A stretch of 64,000 nt of DNA, taken from Ricinus communis. Lineage: Eukaryota; Streptophyta; Magnoliopsida; Malpighiales; Euphorbiaceae. A program made the translations under genes and the position numbers. The stretch covers positions 992,001-1,056,000 of the forward strand of contig NC_063264.1 of assembly GCF_019578655.1 (NCBI RefSeq), given 5' to 3'. Below, one piece after another: positions 1-12,904 of this stretch. Position 1 is the stretch's first letter, and each line of letters starts with the position of its first letter. Under the pieces are notes generated by a model that ran no database searches, had not been told where the DNA came from, and saw nothing but the letters and a program-made list of their open reading frames with translations.

Positions 1-729
1 TTCATGATATTTATTTATATTGTCCAATTAAGGTAAGTCGTTCACATAAAAATTGGGATAAATAAATTAAAATTACTGTTTATCTTTTAATTACGAAAGG
101 TGAAAGCCGCACAAGACTAATAAAACAGTGGATCAAGAAGCTATTAGCTCGATTACTTTCTTTTTTTGTTTGTTAGTTTGGATCAAGAAAAGAATCAATG
201 CATGAAATTCACAAAATCTCCCGATGACTTGAGTTCACGACTCTACCAGTTGAACTTTAGGAACAGAGAATCGTAATGAGAAGCGCACCATTTTGAGCAA
301 ACAGGCAATACTATGAAGAGGGTCTGAATATCATTTTGAGGAAAAGAGAAAAGGAAAGAAAAGAAAAGGGAGACATATAATTAATAGAAAAGACTGTAAA
401 AGATACGAAATCCCAACAGGAAACGAAAAGTTAATTAGTGGGTACAAAGTTTTTGATTTTGAATGAACAACAACAATCTACCCAACAAACACAATTCTAA
501 ATTGATTTTGCACTTTTCTTTCTTTAAACACACCAGAGGGTTCCAATTTTCCATTCTTTCCACTTTCCAACAAAGTGATGCTTTAAGGCAAAAAACTCTT
601 TCTTTCCCCTCATTTATATTACAAAAGAATATTCACTCTGCAGCTATATATCATGCTCAATTATTTCTCAAGAATATATTTATATTTATATATTTATATC
701 TTTTTCAATTATCAAATGATTCTCCTTCT

Positions 730-787
730 CCTTCTTCTTCTTCTTCTTCTTCTTCTTCTTCTTCTTCTTCTTCTTCTTCTTCTTCTT
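730..787. repeat. (CTT)n microsatellite
   Basis: About 19 uninterrupted CTT/TTC units. It creates long poly-serine and poly-leucine open frames on the plus strand that are not genes. Confidence 0.95.
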
Positions 788-963
788 TATTTGTTACTTT
801 TAGTCTTTATTTTTTTAAGCATACCAAGCTATATATACGTTCATATGGATCTAGATGTTCCGTTTCACACCATGTAAATATAGCTAATTAAGCTATCTCC
901 ACTTTGGAACCTGATCATGGAAACTTTCTATGTGTGAATAGATGCATAAATTCTAGATGCTTC

Positions 964-966
<3 letters not shown>

Positions 967-996
<30 letters not shown>

Positions 997-1010
997 TATA
1001 TATTATATAT
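967..1010. repeat. TATC/TA microsatellite
   Basis: A compound repeat that begins as TATATC units and passes into a pure TA run. No other signal is attached to it. Confidence 0.9.
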
Positions 1011-2460
1011 GCTTTAATTATTGAAAATTTGAATTTTGTTTTTGAAAAGAAATTAATCTTCCACCCATGAAGCTTAAGCAGGAAATGGGAAATTAGAGAT
1101 ATTGAATAGACATTTTGGAAAAATAATCATTCTTCCAGATCACCTTATCATTACTTTTGCAAGTTGTCAACATAAATCTTGCACCACAATTCCAAGAAGT
1201 AACCTCTCCAGCTAGAAAATAAGACTTCAGTCTCTTCAAACCATCATATATTAAGTACTACTTGTTTTCACAATTTGATCTACAAGAAAATTCATACGTG
1301 TTTCACAGGTATTTTCTATGACCATAAGTAAATCATATCTTTTAACACTCATCCTTACATGATAAAGAATTCCATCCCATCTCATATTGGGAAAGTAAAG
1401 TGAGCACCGAACATTTTAGACATGTATTTATGTGTGTTAATTAGTTATCTGTTAATATAAGTGGGTTTTAATTTGTGTAGGATCTGCAAGATTGGAAAGT
1501 TAAAGTGCAGTAATTCAATTGTTGTTTTATTAATAGAGTGGTGTCTCACTCGAGAAATCTTGCTATAGACTAGATATAAACAACTGGTTATCTACGAATC
1601 ATGTATGGCTGTAAGTAGCAAACGAGGACGAGTCATGAGAAATGAACTAAACAGTAGTCCTAAGAACGATAGTGCAACATATGGACAAGGACTTAACAAG
1701 TTGATCAAAAGGCAAAGAAAGACAAGATAACTATCTTCAAAAAGACCCCAAAATCTTTCACAATCCTTTCAATCAAGATCAAGAATTGCACTCCATTTCT
1801 TTACCAAAATGTTCACGTCATCATTCAATGCCTCAAAATCCCATCTGTATATTTAGCTTAAATTGGAAGAGAAACCCATGATTCGTAAAGGCTATATAGA
1901 CTATAGTGTTGGTCAATTGTATTGTTACGATGTCTATCCCAATTTTGCAGACACATCCAGGCTTTAGGGTTTTCCTACATTTGTTAAAGAATCTGAGTTT
2001 CAAGATTTATCATTCTCTCGGTAAATGCATATATATTCTTGATGATAAAGAAAACCCTAACCCTAAAAATGCTGACCCCTTTGTTGTCATCAATGAACAG
2101 GCATATCCGTCCAAGTGTCCAAATAAAGAAGAAGAAGAATTAATTAAGACAGCAAAAGAATTTAAAGAAATGGAATAATAACTACTAGAGTGGGGGAAAA
2201 GGATGATACAAAACTCAATTATCTTCATAAAAAGATAATCTCTGGATACAAAGAATTAATAACAGAAAAGAACCAAAGAAGAAAAAGAAAAAGAAAACTA
2301 GCTAGGCCTGCATAAGCTAAAAGGCTATAGCCATCATCATCATTTCCAACAATAAGGTTCTGTGTCATGAAATGGGTGCTGCTGATGATGATGATCCATA
2401 TAAGTCAGTTAGAGAATTACATACCAGTAACTAACACGAAACCTTAATAACGTCCTTCAT

Positions 2461-3989
2461 TTACTCCTCTGTAGCATCCTTTCTCATCTGGGATGGCACT
2501 ATGTCCTGAAGAAGACCATGATCTCTAACCAAAGAAGCTGGTGAAGGACTAAACCGTCTCTCATGATGAAGAAAACTTGGAGAGAATGGAGGATTAATAG
2601 AACTACTTGTACTGGTGGTAATGTTGAGAGAAGGTGATGAACTATACATATAGGCATGTTGTTGTTGTTGCTGCTGCTGGTATGGACGAGGTTGTGGAAT
2701 AACAAAAGAAGAATTTGCAGCACCAAAAGCACTTGAATCTGGCAAAAATCCGATGCTTCCTCTTGGTGTTACTGGGCTTGGATGCGTGTGTTGCCCTTCA
2801 TAAGTCGTAACAACAATAGTGTTATCTTCAGATGATCTCTCTACTCTCTTCTTCACTCCACATCCTGCACTAGTGCAACGATAATAGCTCCTGCGAAAAA
2901 AATAAAAAATAAATTAACAATCTTTTTTTAGCACAAGACCAAACCTAAAAAAGGGTTGCATATTCTTGCAATACAAGTAAAATTTGATTAATATACATAA
3001 AACCGTATCAGAGCCATTAACATTAACATATATATATATATATATATATATATAGGAGACAAGATGAAAGATAATATTTTCATGATACCTTGGATAAGGG
3101 CTGTTTTTCACTGCTTTTTGGCCGTACTTTCTCCATCTATACCCATCATCTAGATGATCAACTTCACTCTTTGTCATGAAAGCAAATCTTGGTTCTCTTT
3201 GCCTTTTTTGGTTCTTCTTTTTCGGTTTCAACCTAAACCCATAAAACATTACACTTTCAGTAATTTCTAAAGAAACCCCATAAAATTGCAGAAAACATAA
3301 AAGAGAAACAGAACCCATCACTGGACTTATCACTTTTCAACTTCATGTTTCATCCAAAACTAGCTCACTTAACTAAGTAAACAATAACAAACACAACAAA
3401 GAAAGCAACAAAATCTATCAAGAAAAAGAAAAAAAGAAAACACCCATAACACGCTTAATAAAATAAAATAAAAAACTCACTGTTTCTTATTCTTGTCTTG
3501 ATCCTGTTCATCTTCATCTCCAGCCTTAACTTGTGAAGAAGAATCAATTCCAGCTTCGTTAGATGATGAAGAGATCGATGAAGAGTTAGGAGTCGCCGGA
3601 GTATTTAACACCTCCGACGTTTCAGGCACTGTAGATGCCGGTGATGGTAGTGGTTGTTGCTGCTGCTGATGATGATCGGGTAAAATTGGAGTCTGAAACT
3701 GAAACCAATCAAACAAAGAAGAAGTAGCACCAAAATCTTGGTTATTCCCATCAAGCAAGTCCAAGAAACCTAAAGAATAACCTTTTTCACCCATATAATC
3801 ACATGGCATCATCATGTCAAAGATGCTTGTTGTTGTTATTGATGATGCAGCGGATGATAATGGTAAAGAAACATTAATACTAGGCATCTCTTCTTGTAGC
3901 TCACTAATGAATGTCGTTGAATTTGCAGCAACTGCAGCCGATGAATTCTCAATCTTTATCATTTTTTTCTCTTCTCTAACTTTCTCCAT
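2461..3989 (-). CDS. WRKY48: WRKY transcription factor, group IIc, WRKY48-like
   Basis: Three exons on the minus strand: 3481-3989, 3089-3232 and 2461-2890, giving 360 residues. Junctions are CA|GTGAGT, then CCAAG|GTATCA, with acceptors TTTAG|GTTG and CGCAG|GAGC. The WRKYGQK heptad is at about residues 203-209, followed by a C-X4-C-X23-H-X-H zinc ligand set (C223, C228, H252, H254), the group IIc spacing. The second intron falls right after PYPR, the conserved WRKY-domain intron position. A basic stretch ([12 protein letters not shown], about 172-183) is a likely nuclear localisation signal. The N terminus is acidic with Gln and Ser runs, and the C terminus contains [17 protein letters not shown], which I recall from Arabidopsis WRKY48 in similar form. 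Members bind W-boxes; WRKY48 is stress- and pathogen-induced in Arabidopsis. The symbol rests on remembered similarity, with WRKY23 and WRKY57 relatives as alternatives. Confidence 0.93.
3028..3054. repeat. (TA)n microsatellite in WRKY intron 2
   Basis: A pure TA run inside the 198-base second intron (2891-3088) of the WRKY gene, a likely length polymorphism. Confidence 0.9.
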
Positions 3990-4104
3990 AGAACCCTTTA
4001 AATTGTCAAGTACATATAATAAAAATCAACAGCACATATTCCCCTTCTTCATTTGAGCGTATCACTTTTCTTTTTCAAAGAAATTAAGAGATTGATTTTT
4101 ATGT

Positions 4105-4380
4105 TTAGTAGGGTTTTTATTATATATATTTTAACTTAGTGTGAATGGCCTTTTTGGGTTGGGATTTTGGACAACAGCTTAGACCAAGGAGGTTTCCCAT
4201 TTAATGTTTGACCGCCACTTGCCGGTTTAATAAGGTACGGAAGTGGTGGATTTGGGCCGGTGTTCTGCATTAATTGCTAAAGACTAGAGTTGGGGCCACG
4301 CCTTCTTTACGCGGATATTTTAACCGGTTTAACCGGTTACCTGCACGCTAACATAGCCTCTTTTTTGGTTACACGTGGAT
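4105..4380 (-). promoter_or_regulatory. Putative WRKY48-like promoter with TATA, W-box, G-box and AACCGG repeats
   Basis: Reading towards the gene on the minus strand, a TATATATAAT-type TATA box lies at about 4119-4129, roughly 130 bases before the start codon. A W-box core TTGACC is at 4208-4213 (plus strand), which would allow WRKY self- or cross-regulation. A perfect G-box CACGTG is at 4372-4377. Between them, 4319-4339 holds two direct copies of TTTAACCGG. These are motif matches only; function is inferred. Confidence 0.45.
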
Positions 4381-6363
4381 TGGTAAATAAAAGGGGTGTC
4401 GCTAGTTCGTGTGCATGTGATTGCTGCCTTTTCTCCGTTTTTTGAGTTCTTCTCGCGGGCGGCTCTCTCTGTCTTTCTCATTTTTAACGGCAAAATATTT
4501 AGTTGAAGTTACTAAAATGTCCTCTGGTGTGTCTAATAATTTTGTACGTCCCTATAATAATTTAAACAAGGTTTAATTTAAAACGCTAGGAGATTAGGAG
4601 GTCCAATGTTATTATTATTATTATTATTTTAAATGTGCAAATTGTTTTGTGATATTCGTTATATTTTTGTTGCATTTCCCTCCTAATCATTTAAAAAACC
4701 ATTCCATGGCTGTCCAATCAAATTTGGCTAATTCATGAAATAAGATTCCAACCACAAAATTCTAATCTCCACGTTATTGGATCACACATCTAAAATAGTA
4801 CATATTACATGCTTCATCTTATTTATATAAGGATGCCATTTATTAAATGCATATTTCATGTCTTGTAATTTAATTACTTATAAGAAAATTATATATTTAT
4901 GAATTTATTTTGCTTGAATCAATTTCATAAATTAATTAGAAAAATGAGTTGATTGGTATTATTATTTATGGAAATTGACTGATATTGCAAAAAACCCTTG
5001 AGAATTGGTGAACTAGAATATGAAGAACACTTTCAAAGGCCATTAATAATGTATCATACAATTACTCCCATCCAGACAAAACATTTTCTACGAACAGAAA
5101 AGACACTAGCTTACAAAAGATATCAAGAAAAGCTTATGAAAAAAGAAAAATTAATTAAAAAACAACCGTGTTTGGATCGTGCGAGAGAAGTTTCCGGCAC
5201 GTGTGATGCAGCGTTCTCACGTAAAATTGAATATGCTGACACAATCTCCGCATCACCAAAACTTAATTGCTTTTGGGGTTCTCTCTCCTTTCCCGACAAT
5301 CCACACCGTTTTGATCAAACCGTTTATGAAAGTTTCTGTCTAATTTATAGTTAATTAATTTTAATTTGTTTCGTGGCCTTTCATCTGTACACAAAGAATG
5401 TCTTATTTTTATAATTGTTTTCGCACCGGTGGTTTCTCTCTTTTGACTACAATCATATGTCAATGGAGTGGCTTATTTTGCACAAATTGATTGACGAGAA
5501 TAGGTCAGTGACAATCAAGTCCACCATAAATATTATTTATCATTTAATTTGGTTAGGAATCCTTCAAAAAGAGATGTCCGGTATTAATTGGACCAACTTG
5601 AATTAAATTATTAATAATCTATATAATAAAAAATAATTTTTTTCTTTTTTAAATTTCAAATTTAATTGACACATCCATTTTAATTAAACTTATTGCATGG
5701 GAAAGTACAGTGCAACCTTTTCTATAAAAAAATCATAAAGGTAAGATACTTAAATTATAAGTTATTAAGATAAGGATTTGGTTTGCTAAATTTGAATGAT
5801 GGAGGGAGCCACCTTCGAGTCATACAAATCTTTTCTTCTAGATTATGATTGCACATAAAAAAAGCCATAATGGTCATTTCAAGGTACAACCTGGATATTA
5901 CGGAATATAATTCCAATACCTTCTTCATCAATACACGATAATATTTCATATATTTCTCCTTATTCATAATTATTATTGTTCCAAAATTAAAACTCTTTTC
6001 TTATTTTAATAATTAGTTATTAAATGAGTGTGATATAAATATTATCAAATAATTATTTTGAATACACGTGTTGTCCATCTAACGATTATAAAGTGTAATA
6101 AGCACCCGAAACGATCAATAGAAAGTCTTTAAGAAAAATGAAAAAGGTTGGGGAAAGACAGAAAATAATAATTGTATGCTTTTAAGGGAAATCAACTGTG
6201 GCATTTTGGTCACCATCCAAATATCAAAGCTGTAAAAAACTATAGCTCCACGTGTAAGATATCTGTTGCTTCTCTTGGATCCACACAAATTTATATTTAT
6301 TCTTTTTTTTTCTTTTGATGCAAAAATAAATCCGATGGAGACATTACTTTCTTCTTCTTTTCC

Positions 6364-6387
6364 TTTTTTTTTTTTTTTTTTTTTTTT
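6364..6387. repeat. Poly(T) tract
   Basis: An unbroken run of about 24 T next to CTT-rich sequence. It could be the end of an old retroposed insertion on the minus strand, but no element body is recognisable beside it. Confidence 0.9.
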
Positions 6388-7649
6388 AGAGAAAAGGAAA
6401 AAAAATAGATTTCAGATTGCGATCTCTGTTTGAAAGCACATGCACTTTTACGCGGTTTTAGTATATTCTTTAGGGTTTGCTTCCCAAACACGCCCCTATC
6501 TATGCCTCTATCTCTACACGTCCATCTTTTCTTTTATATATTTATATGATTCTTCTTTATAATAAAATTACATTTCTTCTCTCTCAATCCAGTGTTTGTC
6601 GTGAATATTTATTCTCTGATCATTTGATTGTGTGAAGATGAGGAAATTTTGTTGGAAGTTTCTCGTACTTGAAAAACGAAAGACATTACTGTTTCATATA
6701 TATAAGTAAGCAAGTTAGTATTAATTTTAGATCATCAGGTTTTGGAAGATGTCAAATTTTGTGTAATCAGTTACCAAATTGTCTATCGAATAGTCATATA
6801 TCTTTAGTCACAGCTACTGAAACTTCCAAATTAAACTACTTTTCATTTGCTTCCCTTGGCCCCCTTGGCCCCCTTCGCTCCAATACACCCCACCTTTTGA
6901 AACTTCTTTTTTGTTCCTAAAGAAAGAAATAGATGAGTTTTTGTTTGGATTTATGTGTAGGGTTTGCCTGGTATGTTTCCAATATCTATCTAACAAGAAA
7001 ATTTTGATGTCACAAGTGCATTTCAAATGATTTCAGTCATAAAACACAATATTTTGGAAAAAAAGAAAATTCAACTGCTAAGAAATATTCTTACTGCATA
7101 CATTAGCTTTTTTAATCAGTATGAGTCGTTTATGTCTTAATCACTATGAATACATGCATAACCATAAATTAATGATTACACTACCTACTCCTGCAAGTGT
7201 TTAATTAATTCATGTACCCTTCTGACTTTATTAGTTAGTGATTAATTAATTTACAGAATTAGGTAAATATTTAACGTACAGTCCATTGATCTGTATATGT
7301 GTATATATGTATAATGCTGGCTCCTATAGATAAAAGTGACATTTTTATTTTTCATCCATTTGATAAGAAAAGAAAAAAAGGACAAGTTGAGGGTATGTTG
7401 CTTAGGGAGAAAGTATCGGATCCAAAAGAAACAGAGAGACAAACACTAAACACAGTAAATTCGACAGAAAAAGAAAGATGAGTTGCACTTTCTTTTCGTT
7501 TCACATGCTAATAATTTGAACACGCCAACTTAGCTTAGCAGCGTAATTAAACTAAGCAAGTGAAATGCACGGCACACAGAAACGCGTAATCTGAAGAAAT
7601 CGACGATCGGGCACCGACTTTTCGGGGGGTAGGGTCCTAATACATATAA

Positions 7650-7677
7650 AAGAAGAAGAAGAAGAAGAAGAAGAAGA
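7650..7677. repeat. (GAA)n microsatellite
   Basis: Nine consecutive AGA/GAA units; nothing else is attached. Confidence 0.9.
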
Positions 7678-10600
7678 TATAACTGTAACTGTACTGATTG
7701 ATATGTTTTTGTTTGGGAATCTAAAAGGGCAATATGGTCAAAAGCTTAATATATAGGTCAAAAGCTTACAAGAAACTAAACTGTTGCTAATGTCTGTGTT
7801 TGGCATAGATGTGTTCCTTCTCTGTCCAAAGCCACACAATTTAGGTAGGGATGTACGTTATATGAAACTTACTTGGTAATAAACCATGTGTTTGACCATA
7901 GTAAGAGAATGAGGAGACTGCAATTGTTATCATAAAAGAACACATGCATCAGTTTTCTTTCCCTTCTTTTCGTGAAAAATGTCGTTTTTTCAAAGCACAT
8001 GCTAATGGCCTACTGCACAGAGCCAAACAAGAAACATATCCAACTCTTTAATCTTTGAATGCGTTTAGGTTCTCTCTTTCTAAATCATTTCCACCCTTGG
8101 ATGGCATCATTATCAATTAATGCATCATACACTCAGTAAAGCCTGTTAATAAGTTAATTAGTATCAAGAAAGTTGATAAACTGCATGAAACAAAAAGGGT
8201 TTAGTTAAGATTCTTTCTTATATATTTTCATTATATTATATATCTTTAGTGAAGTTTAAAAGGAAGGCTCATAATAATTAGCCTTTAGAGGCTACTTTGT
8301 TACTGTGTTGTCTTATGAGCTTAGTCTTGAATTATATAATAACTCCCAACTGCCTCATCTCATCACCTTGAGCTTTTGTAGCCGAATCTTCATGCCCTTA
8401 TTCAATCACCGACCTATTCATCACTTCAGACCATAATTATATTCTTGTCTTGCTATTAAGAGAACTTTTGGAAAGTATGTATAGTTGCAAATTTTCTTCT
8501 TATTTTATTAAAGGAAGAGACTTACTTAATTAACTCCCTTAAACATCATTATTATATATAACAAATAATACAAGAGATGTGCATAAAATTTCATATCGAA
8601 AAAGTGTAAGCATTAAAAGATATTAAATCATAGTATAAATTAACTGATTTTACTCAAGTATTCAACTTTATATATAATTATAGAATTTATATATCCTATT
8701 TGAAGACCTATACATAGCAAAGCTAGACCAACTAATCTTGACAAACATGATCAACAATACTATACTATATCTATGTGTAGAATATTATTCCTTTTGTTTT
8801 ATTTATTTTGGTCAAGCTAGAAGCACATTACTTTGGTTATTAGGGCCATTTTTATTTTATTTTGGTTAGCCCCATGATACAATACTCATTTTAGTTTAAT
8901 AGTATATCAGATGATTCTCTCAATAAGATTTATATGTTAAAAAAGAAAACATAAATAAATTGTTTGGCCCCTTTAAGTATATATCAAGAGTTTAATATTT
9001 ATAATTTCAGAAAAGAAAAAAGATTTCAATATTTTTACCATTAAAAAAGGGTTTTTGATATTTAGCCAATTGTATTGGTATTGAGACACTTGTTGCCTAA
9101 AAATGACCTATACCATCTCCAAAACATCACTCGCATATGATTAGTATTTAATTTATTGTTAATGATTCTGTTTCTAGATTAAGGTTCACATCATTCACTA
9201 GCAGTGGTTGTGAACTAAACTTTCAACTTCTTATTATAGTTATGAAATTAAAGGGCCTCAGGTTCTAGAGAACGACCAATTATTCCTTACCATAATATTT
9301 TTATTGAAGCATGATCCTGGCTAGATTTTCCCATTATTTTATGGGATTAAGTATTAAATTTATAATAGTTTTCATTGTAGACCTGAACTTATCCTATAGT
9401 CACAGGTTTAATATCTTATTAGTAACCTACATATCTCTTTCCTCGAGACTACAGTCTTGATGGTCAACCCAATCACACTTATTAGTAAATATGCATCCTT
9501 AATCTTTTGTTGCTAATTTTTTAGACTCAGTCAATCACTTAATTAATTAAGTAGGCCAAATTAAGTTGGCAGTCTTATTCTTTCCATGACTATGATATCA
9601 TATTACTTAAAAGTTTTGAACACCACACCACACCTGTAGTAATTTTCAAACATAAAGTTTGGTGGGAAATAGTTTTGCTTTCTCAAAACCAACAACTCCC
9701 AACTTTTTTCTTTGACATTTACAAGAACATTATAGCAGTATTAGTTGTTTAATTAATTTCATAATATATCTTTAATGTTATGTCAAGCTTCCACTATCAA
9801 CTAAACCTTTCGTTTATTTTTAGGCATCCATCGATGGATGGATCACGCTAATAACTAATTAAGAGTAATTAATTTATATAATCTTCATATTGTCTAATTC
9901 CACAATGTCGTCCCCTTTAGACATTTGCAGTAATGTTAAAACTTAATTTACATTGTTCTAGAACGGCAAATTGAAGAGTAATATATAAATATATATATAT
10001 ATATATATAAAGTAACGGAAAAGAAAAAAGAAAAGAAAGAAACTGAAAACTCAAACCCGTTGACCCATTCACATATGGAAATAAAAAGGTTAGATGAATG
10101 AAAACACCAAAAAGCGGTGATTGCGGCAATTGGAAGTTACTGTAATCTCCTCAGAAGAATTAGATATGAATATTTTTGAGACCCTAAAAGAGCAAATGAA
10201 TTTCTATTCTGATTTTGGGTGATAATATAATATTTGGACCGATGATGAGTTAATTAAATAAATTTGTATTATATTATTATACAGTTGATAGAGGCAGCAC
10301 ATGGGGGAGTCAAAGTCAACAGATATGAGCATTATTATTAATAAATATTAAATTAAATAGAAGATGTAAATTAAACGCGTAAAATTTACACAAAATGACA
10401 AACCAACTTTAAGATCAAAACGCAGGCAGCTTGCTTATGACAAATCATCTCCCTCGTTTTGCGTGTACGTCTCTCTCTCTCTCTCCTCTGCGCATATTTT
10501 ATGTAAATTTTCTTATTTTATTCTGATTCCCTTCTGCCTTTTCTGGTTGCATGTGCCAAACCTCTGCTTGCTCCTTTGCTCCCAAATTCACCCTTCAATT

Positions 10601-12340
10601 TAGGGGCCTCTGATTATATCCAACTTACACTCACAGCCACTGCTTCTCTGAGCACTTTAATTTTTCATCAGCTACAATTTGTAACAGGAGAAATTCAAAT
10701 TATTTCTCTTATTTTGATCCTATAATGTAAAGTTTCAGAACACGAAACGACCATTTTTACTAATTAAATCATAATAAACCCTTTCTTTGTACTTATTATT
10801 TGAAAGTAAATTCAATTATGAAGATAGGTGTGTTTAAGATAATAAATTAATTAAGACGTGGACATAAAATTGTCTAATATAATGTAAAAAGCAACTTCAA
10901 AAATCCCACTTGCAAGAAGCAAATCTTAACCCGTGACTATAATGCAGATTTTATGGAAGTGAAATCTGAGAATGAAATTAACAAGGAGCACTTAAATTTC
11001 AAATTTAAATTGACTTTCAAATAAAATAAAATTAATTAATCAGTATGGAGGTTGAATAAAAAAGAAAAACTAGCATGGAACAGAATGTCAGCAGAGGAAG
11101 AGGAAAGAAAAGGAGATGTGTGCTATTGCTGACTTTGGAATGGTGTCAAAGCCACATGTTAATGGATTTGAACAGTCATCTGGTTTTATGTGGGACGGGA
11201 CCCATGTTTTCTCCTTTCGCAAAAGGTCAACTGACTGTGAATTTGACAGTTGTTTTGCTTCAATTTAATAAAAATTTCACCTTGACTGCCATTCTTAGTT
11301 AATTTGTAGTATATTTCTGCCTTTTCTCGGGCTCCAGTCTGCTTCTGCGTTGAACAACACCCCCTCACCACCCAGAAGAAAGAAGAAGCTTTTGTGGGTC
11401 ACTGCCTTTAGTTTCTTTTTGTTTTTTTCCTCCTTTCTTTGTCTATTTCTGTCACTGTCTCATTGTGGTTTTCTTTTTCTATCAATGGATTATTGGGTTG
11501 AAAACTACAAGGAAATATGAGACAGATAATCCACCATTTCAGGATAATGGGAAGGGACATGCTCATGTGAGAGCGTGATGAAGAATACAGGATTAGGTGA
11601 GAGTTAAATTTGCAAATCCAAACAATTTGCACAATAAAACCGACATTTCGGACAAGGATTTACCGACATATAAATGAGGCAGCCTTAAGCCGACAAATAA
11701 ATGGGAAAGCACGAAGACCCACAACCTCTTCATTTATGGGCTGACGAAACGGGCTGCTACCCAAATCAGTTGTCCACTTGCCCTTTGACAACTTCAAAGA
11801 AGAAACACCTCAGCAGTTAAGAAGCACCTTAGCAATGGCTACTGTCCTGTACTTACTATGTAAATGTTATATAGTAGTTAGCAACCCAATTGCCAGAATT
11901 GCTATGGTCTGAAAACATGGGCAGACCAAAAAGGATTCCTTATATATATATAGAAACATACACCCATACAGAAAAATGGGTAAGCTTGGAAGTTTGCAAG
12001 CACTCTAAATAGAGTTGCCAAAGATCTTGAGGTTCATGTGTGAAAACTCTAGCCGTAATGAGCAGCAAAGCTGCCAACCTGCTATTTGACATTATAAGAT
12101 TCAACTTCATGCGGAGCAGGTTTTATAACTTATAAAAAAAATGCTTATCATGAACAAAAAGCATAATAATCTAGCAGAGCAGTTTGGGAAACAAAAAAGA
12201 TAATCAAAAGATTTATAATACAAAAACCCTTGATATTTCAACAAGGGTATGAATTGCATTGCTGGTCATTCCTTTACGATACAGCAAACGTTTCATTTGT
12301 TTTGACTTGATCAAACAACAAGGTTAATAAGAATCGCAAT

Positions 12341-12904
12341 TTTATAATAAAAAGCATTTAGAAATAAGACCCTTTTGAGGAAGGATAAGATGCTTACATA
12401 AGCAGAGAGACGTACTGATCGTGACTTTTTGACTCGTCATTCTGTTAAATTTTGCTAATACATCTCTTTCACAAAATGAACCTTCCACAGGCCCCATCAT
12501 TTCCACTACTAAACCCATACTTTCAATTTTAAACCACAGGTTACCACCATTTGCTTGACAGAAAAATAGGTTCAACATGACACTTAATTGGAAACTTTAT
12601 CAAACATCAATAGCTCACACAAAATGAAACATGTCAATAGGCTAATAGCTTGGGTGTATAAAGACATTACTGCTCAATCCGAGAAGTCTCATCATGTATG
12701 AATTGGTCTGGACAATATAAAAAGGCATCTTTGACAACAACGGTCCTATAATGACCCATAATTTCAACAAGCGGTGCAGGAAGCCCATGAACCAAAATTT
12801 GCATTACCAAGAATACAAAGACAATCCATCCACCAAAATCAGATAATGAGAATTTGGGACCATACACTCGTCATCTCTGAATCGGTGCTGCAGTAGACTT
12901 TTTT
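12341..12904 (-). other. Probable 3' UTR of prefoldin 3 and flank
   Basis: This stretch follows the PFD3 stop codon. It contains minus-strand open frames of 66-78 codons, one with a hydrophobic segment near 12800, but no start context, splice sites or family motif support them. I read it as 3' UTR and intergenic DNA. Confidence 0.4.

Larger units (their letters stand above)
1..2460. other. Intergenic region and probable 3' UTR of the WRKY gene
   Basis: I see no protein-coding gene here. Open frames in this stretch are short and come from microsatellites or low-complexity DNA. The last few hundred bases (about 2180-2460) are probably the 3' UTR of the minus-strand WRKY gene. Around 217-262 there is a stretch that, read on the minus strand, faintly resembles a tRNA box A (AACTGGTAGAG), possibly a decayed tRNA-derived repeat. 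Confidence 0.6.
4381..12340. other. Long intergenic region without a supported gene
   Basis: I found no gene in this AT-rich stretch of about 8 kb. Open frames are below about 120 codons, lack recognisable domains and overlap simple repeats. Visible structure is limited to microsatellites: a T run at 6364-6387, a GAA run at 7650-7677, a TA run near 9987-10008 and a CT run near 10470. No LTR, transposase or tRNA gene is evident by eye. Confidence 0.6.

Noticed and set aside
463..891. Open frames of 142 and 74 codons rich in poly-Ser and poly-Leu
   Set aside because: They are produced by the CTT microsatellite at 730-787 and have no conserved sequence outside it.
1906..2178. 90-codon plus-strand frame
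   Set aside because: No domain, no promoter, and it overlaps the likely 3' UTR of the WRKY gene on the other strand.
12667..12867. 66-codon minus-strand frame with a hydrophobic stretch
   Set aside because: It follows the PFD3 stop codon, has no recognisable homology and fits 3' UTR.
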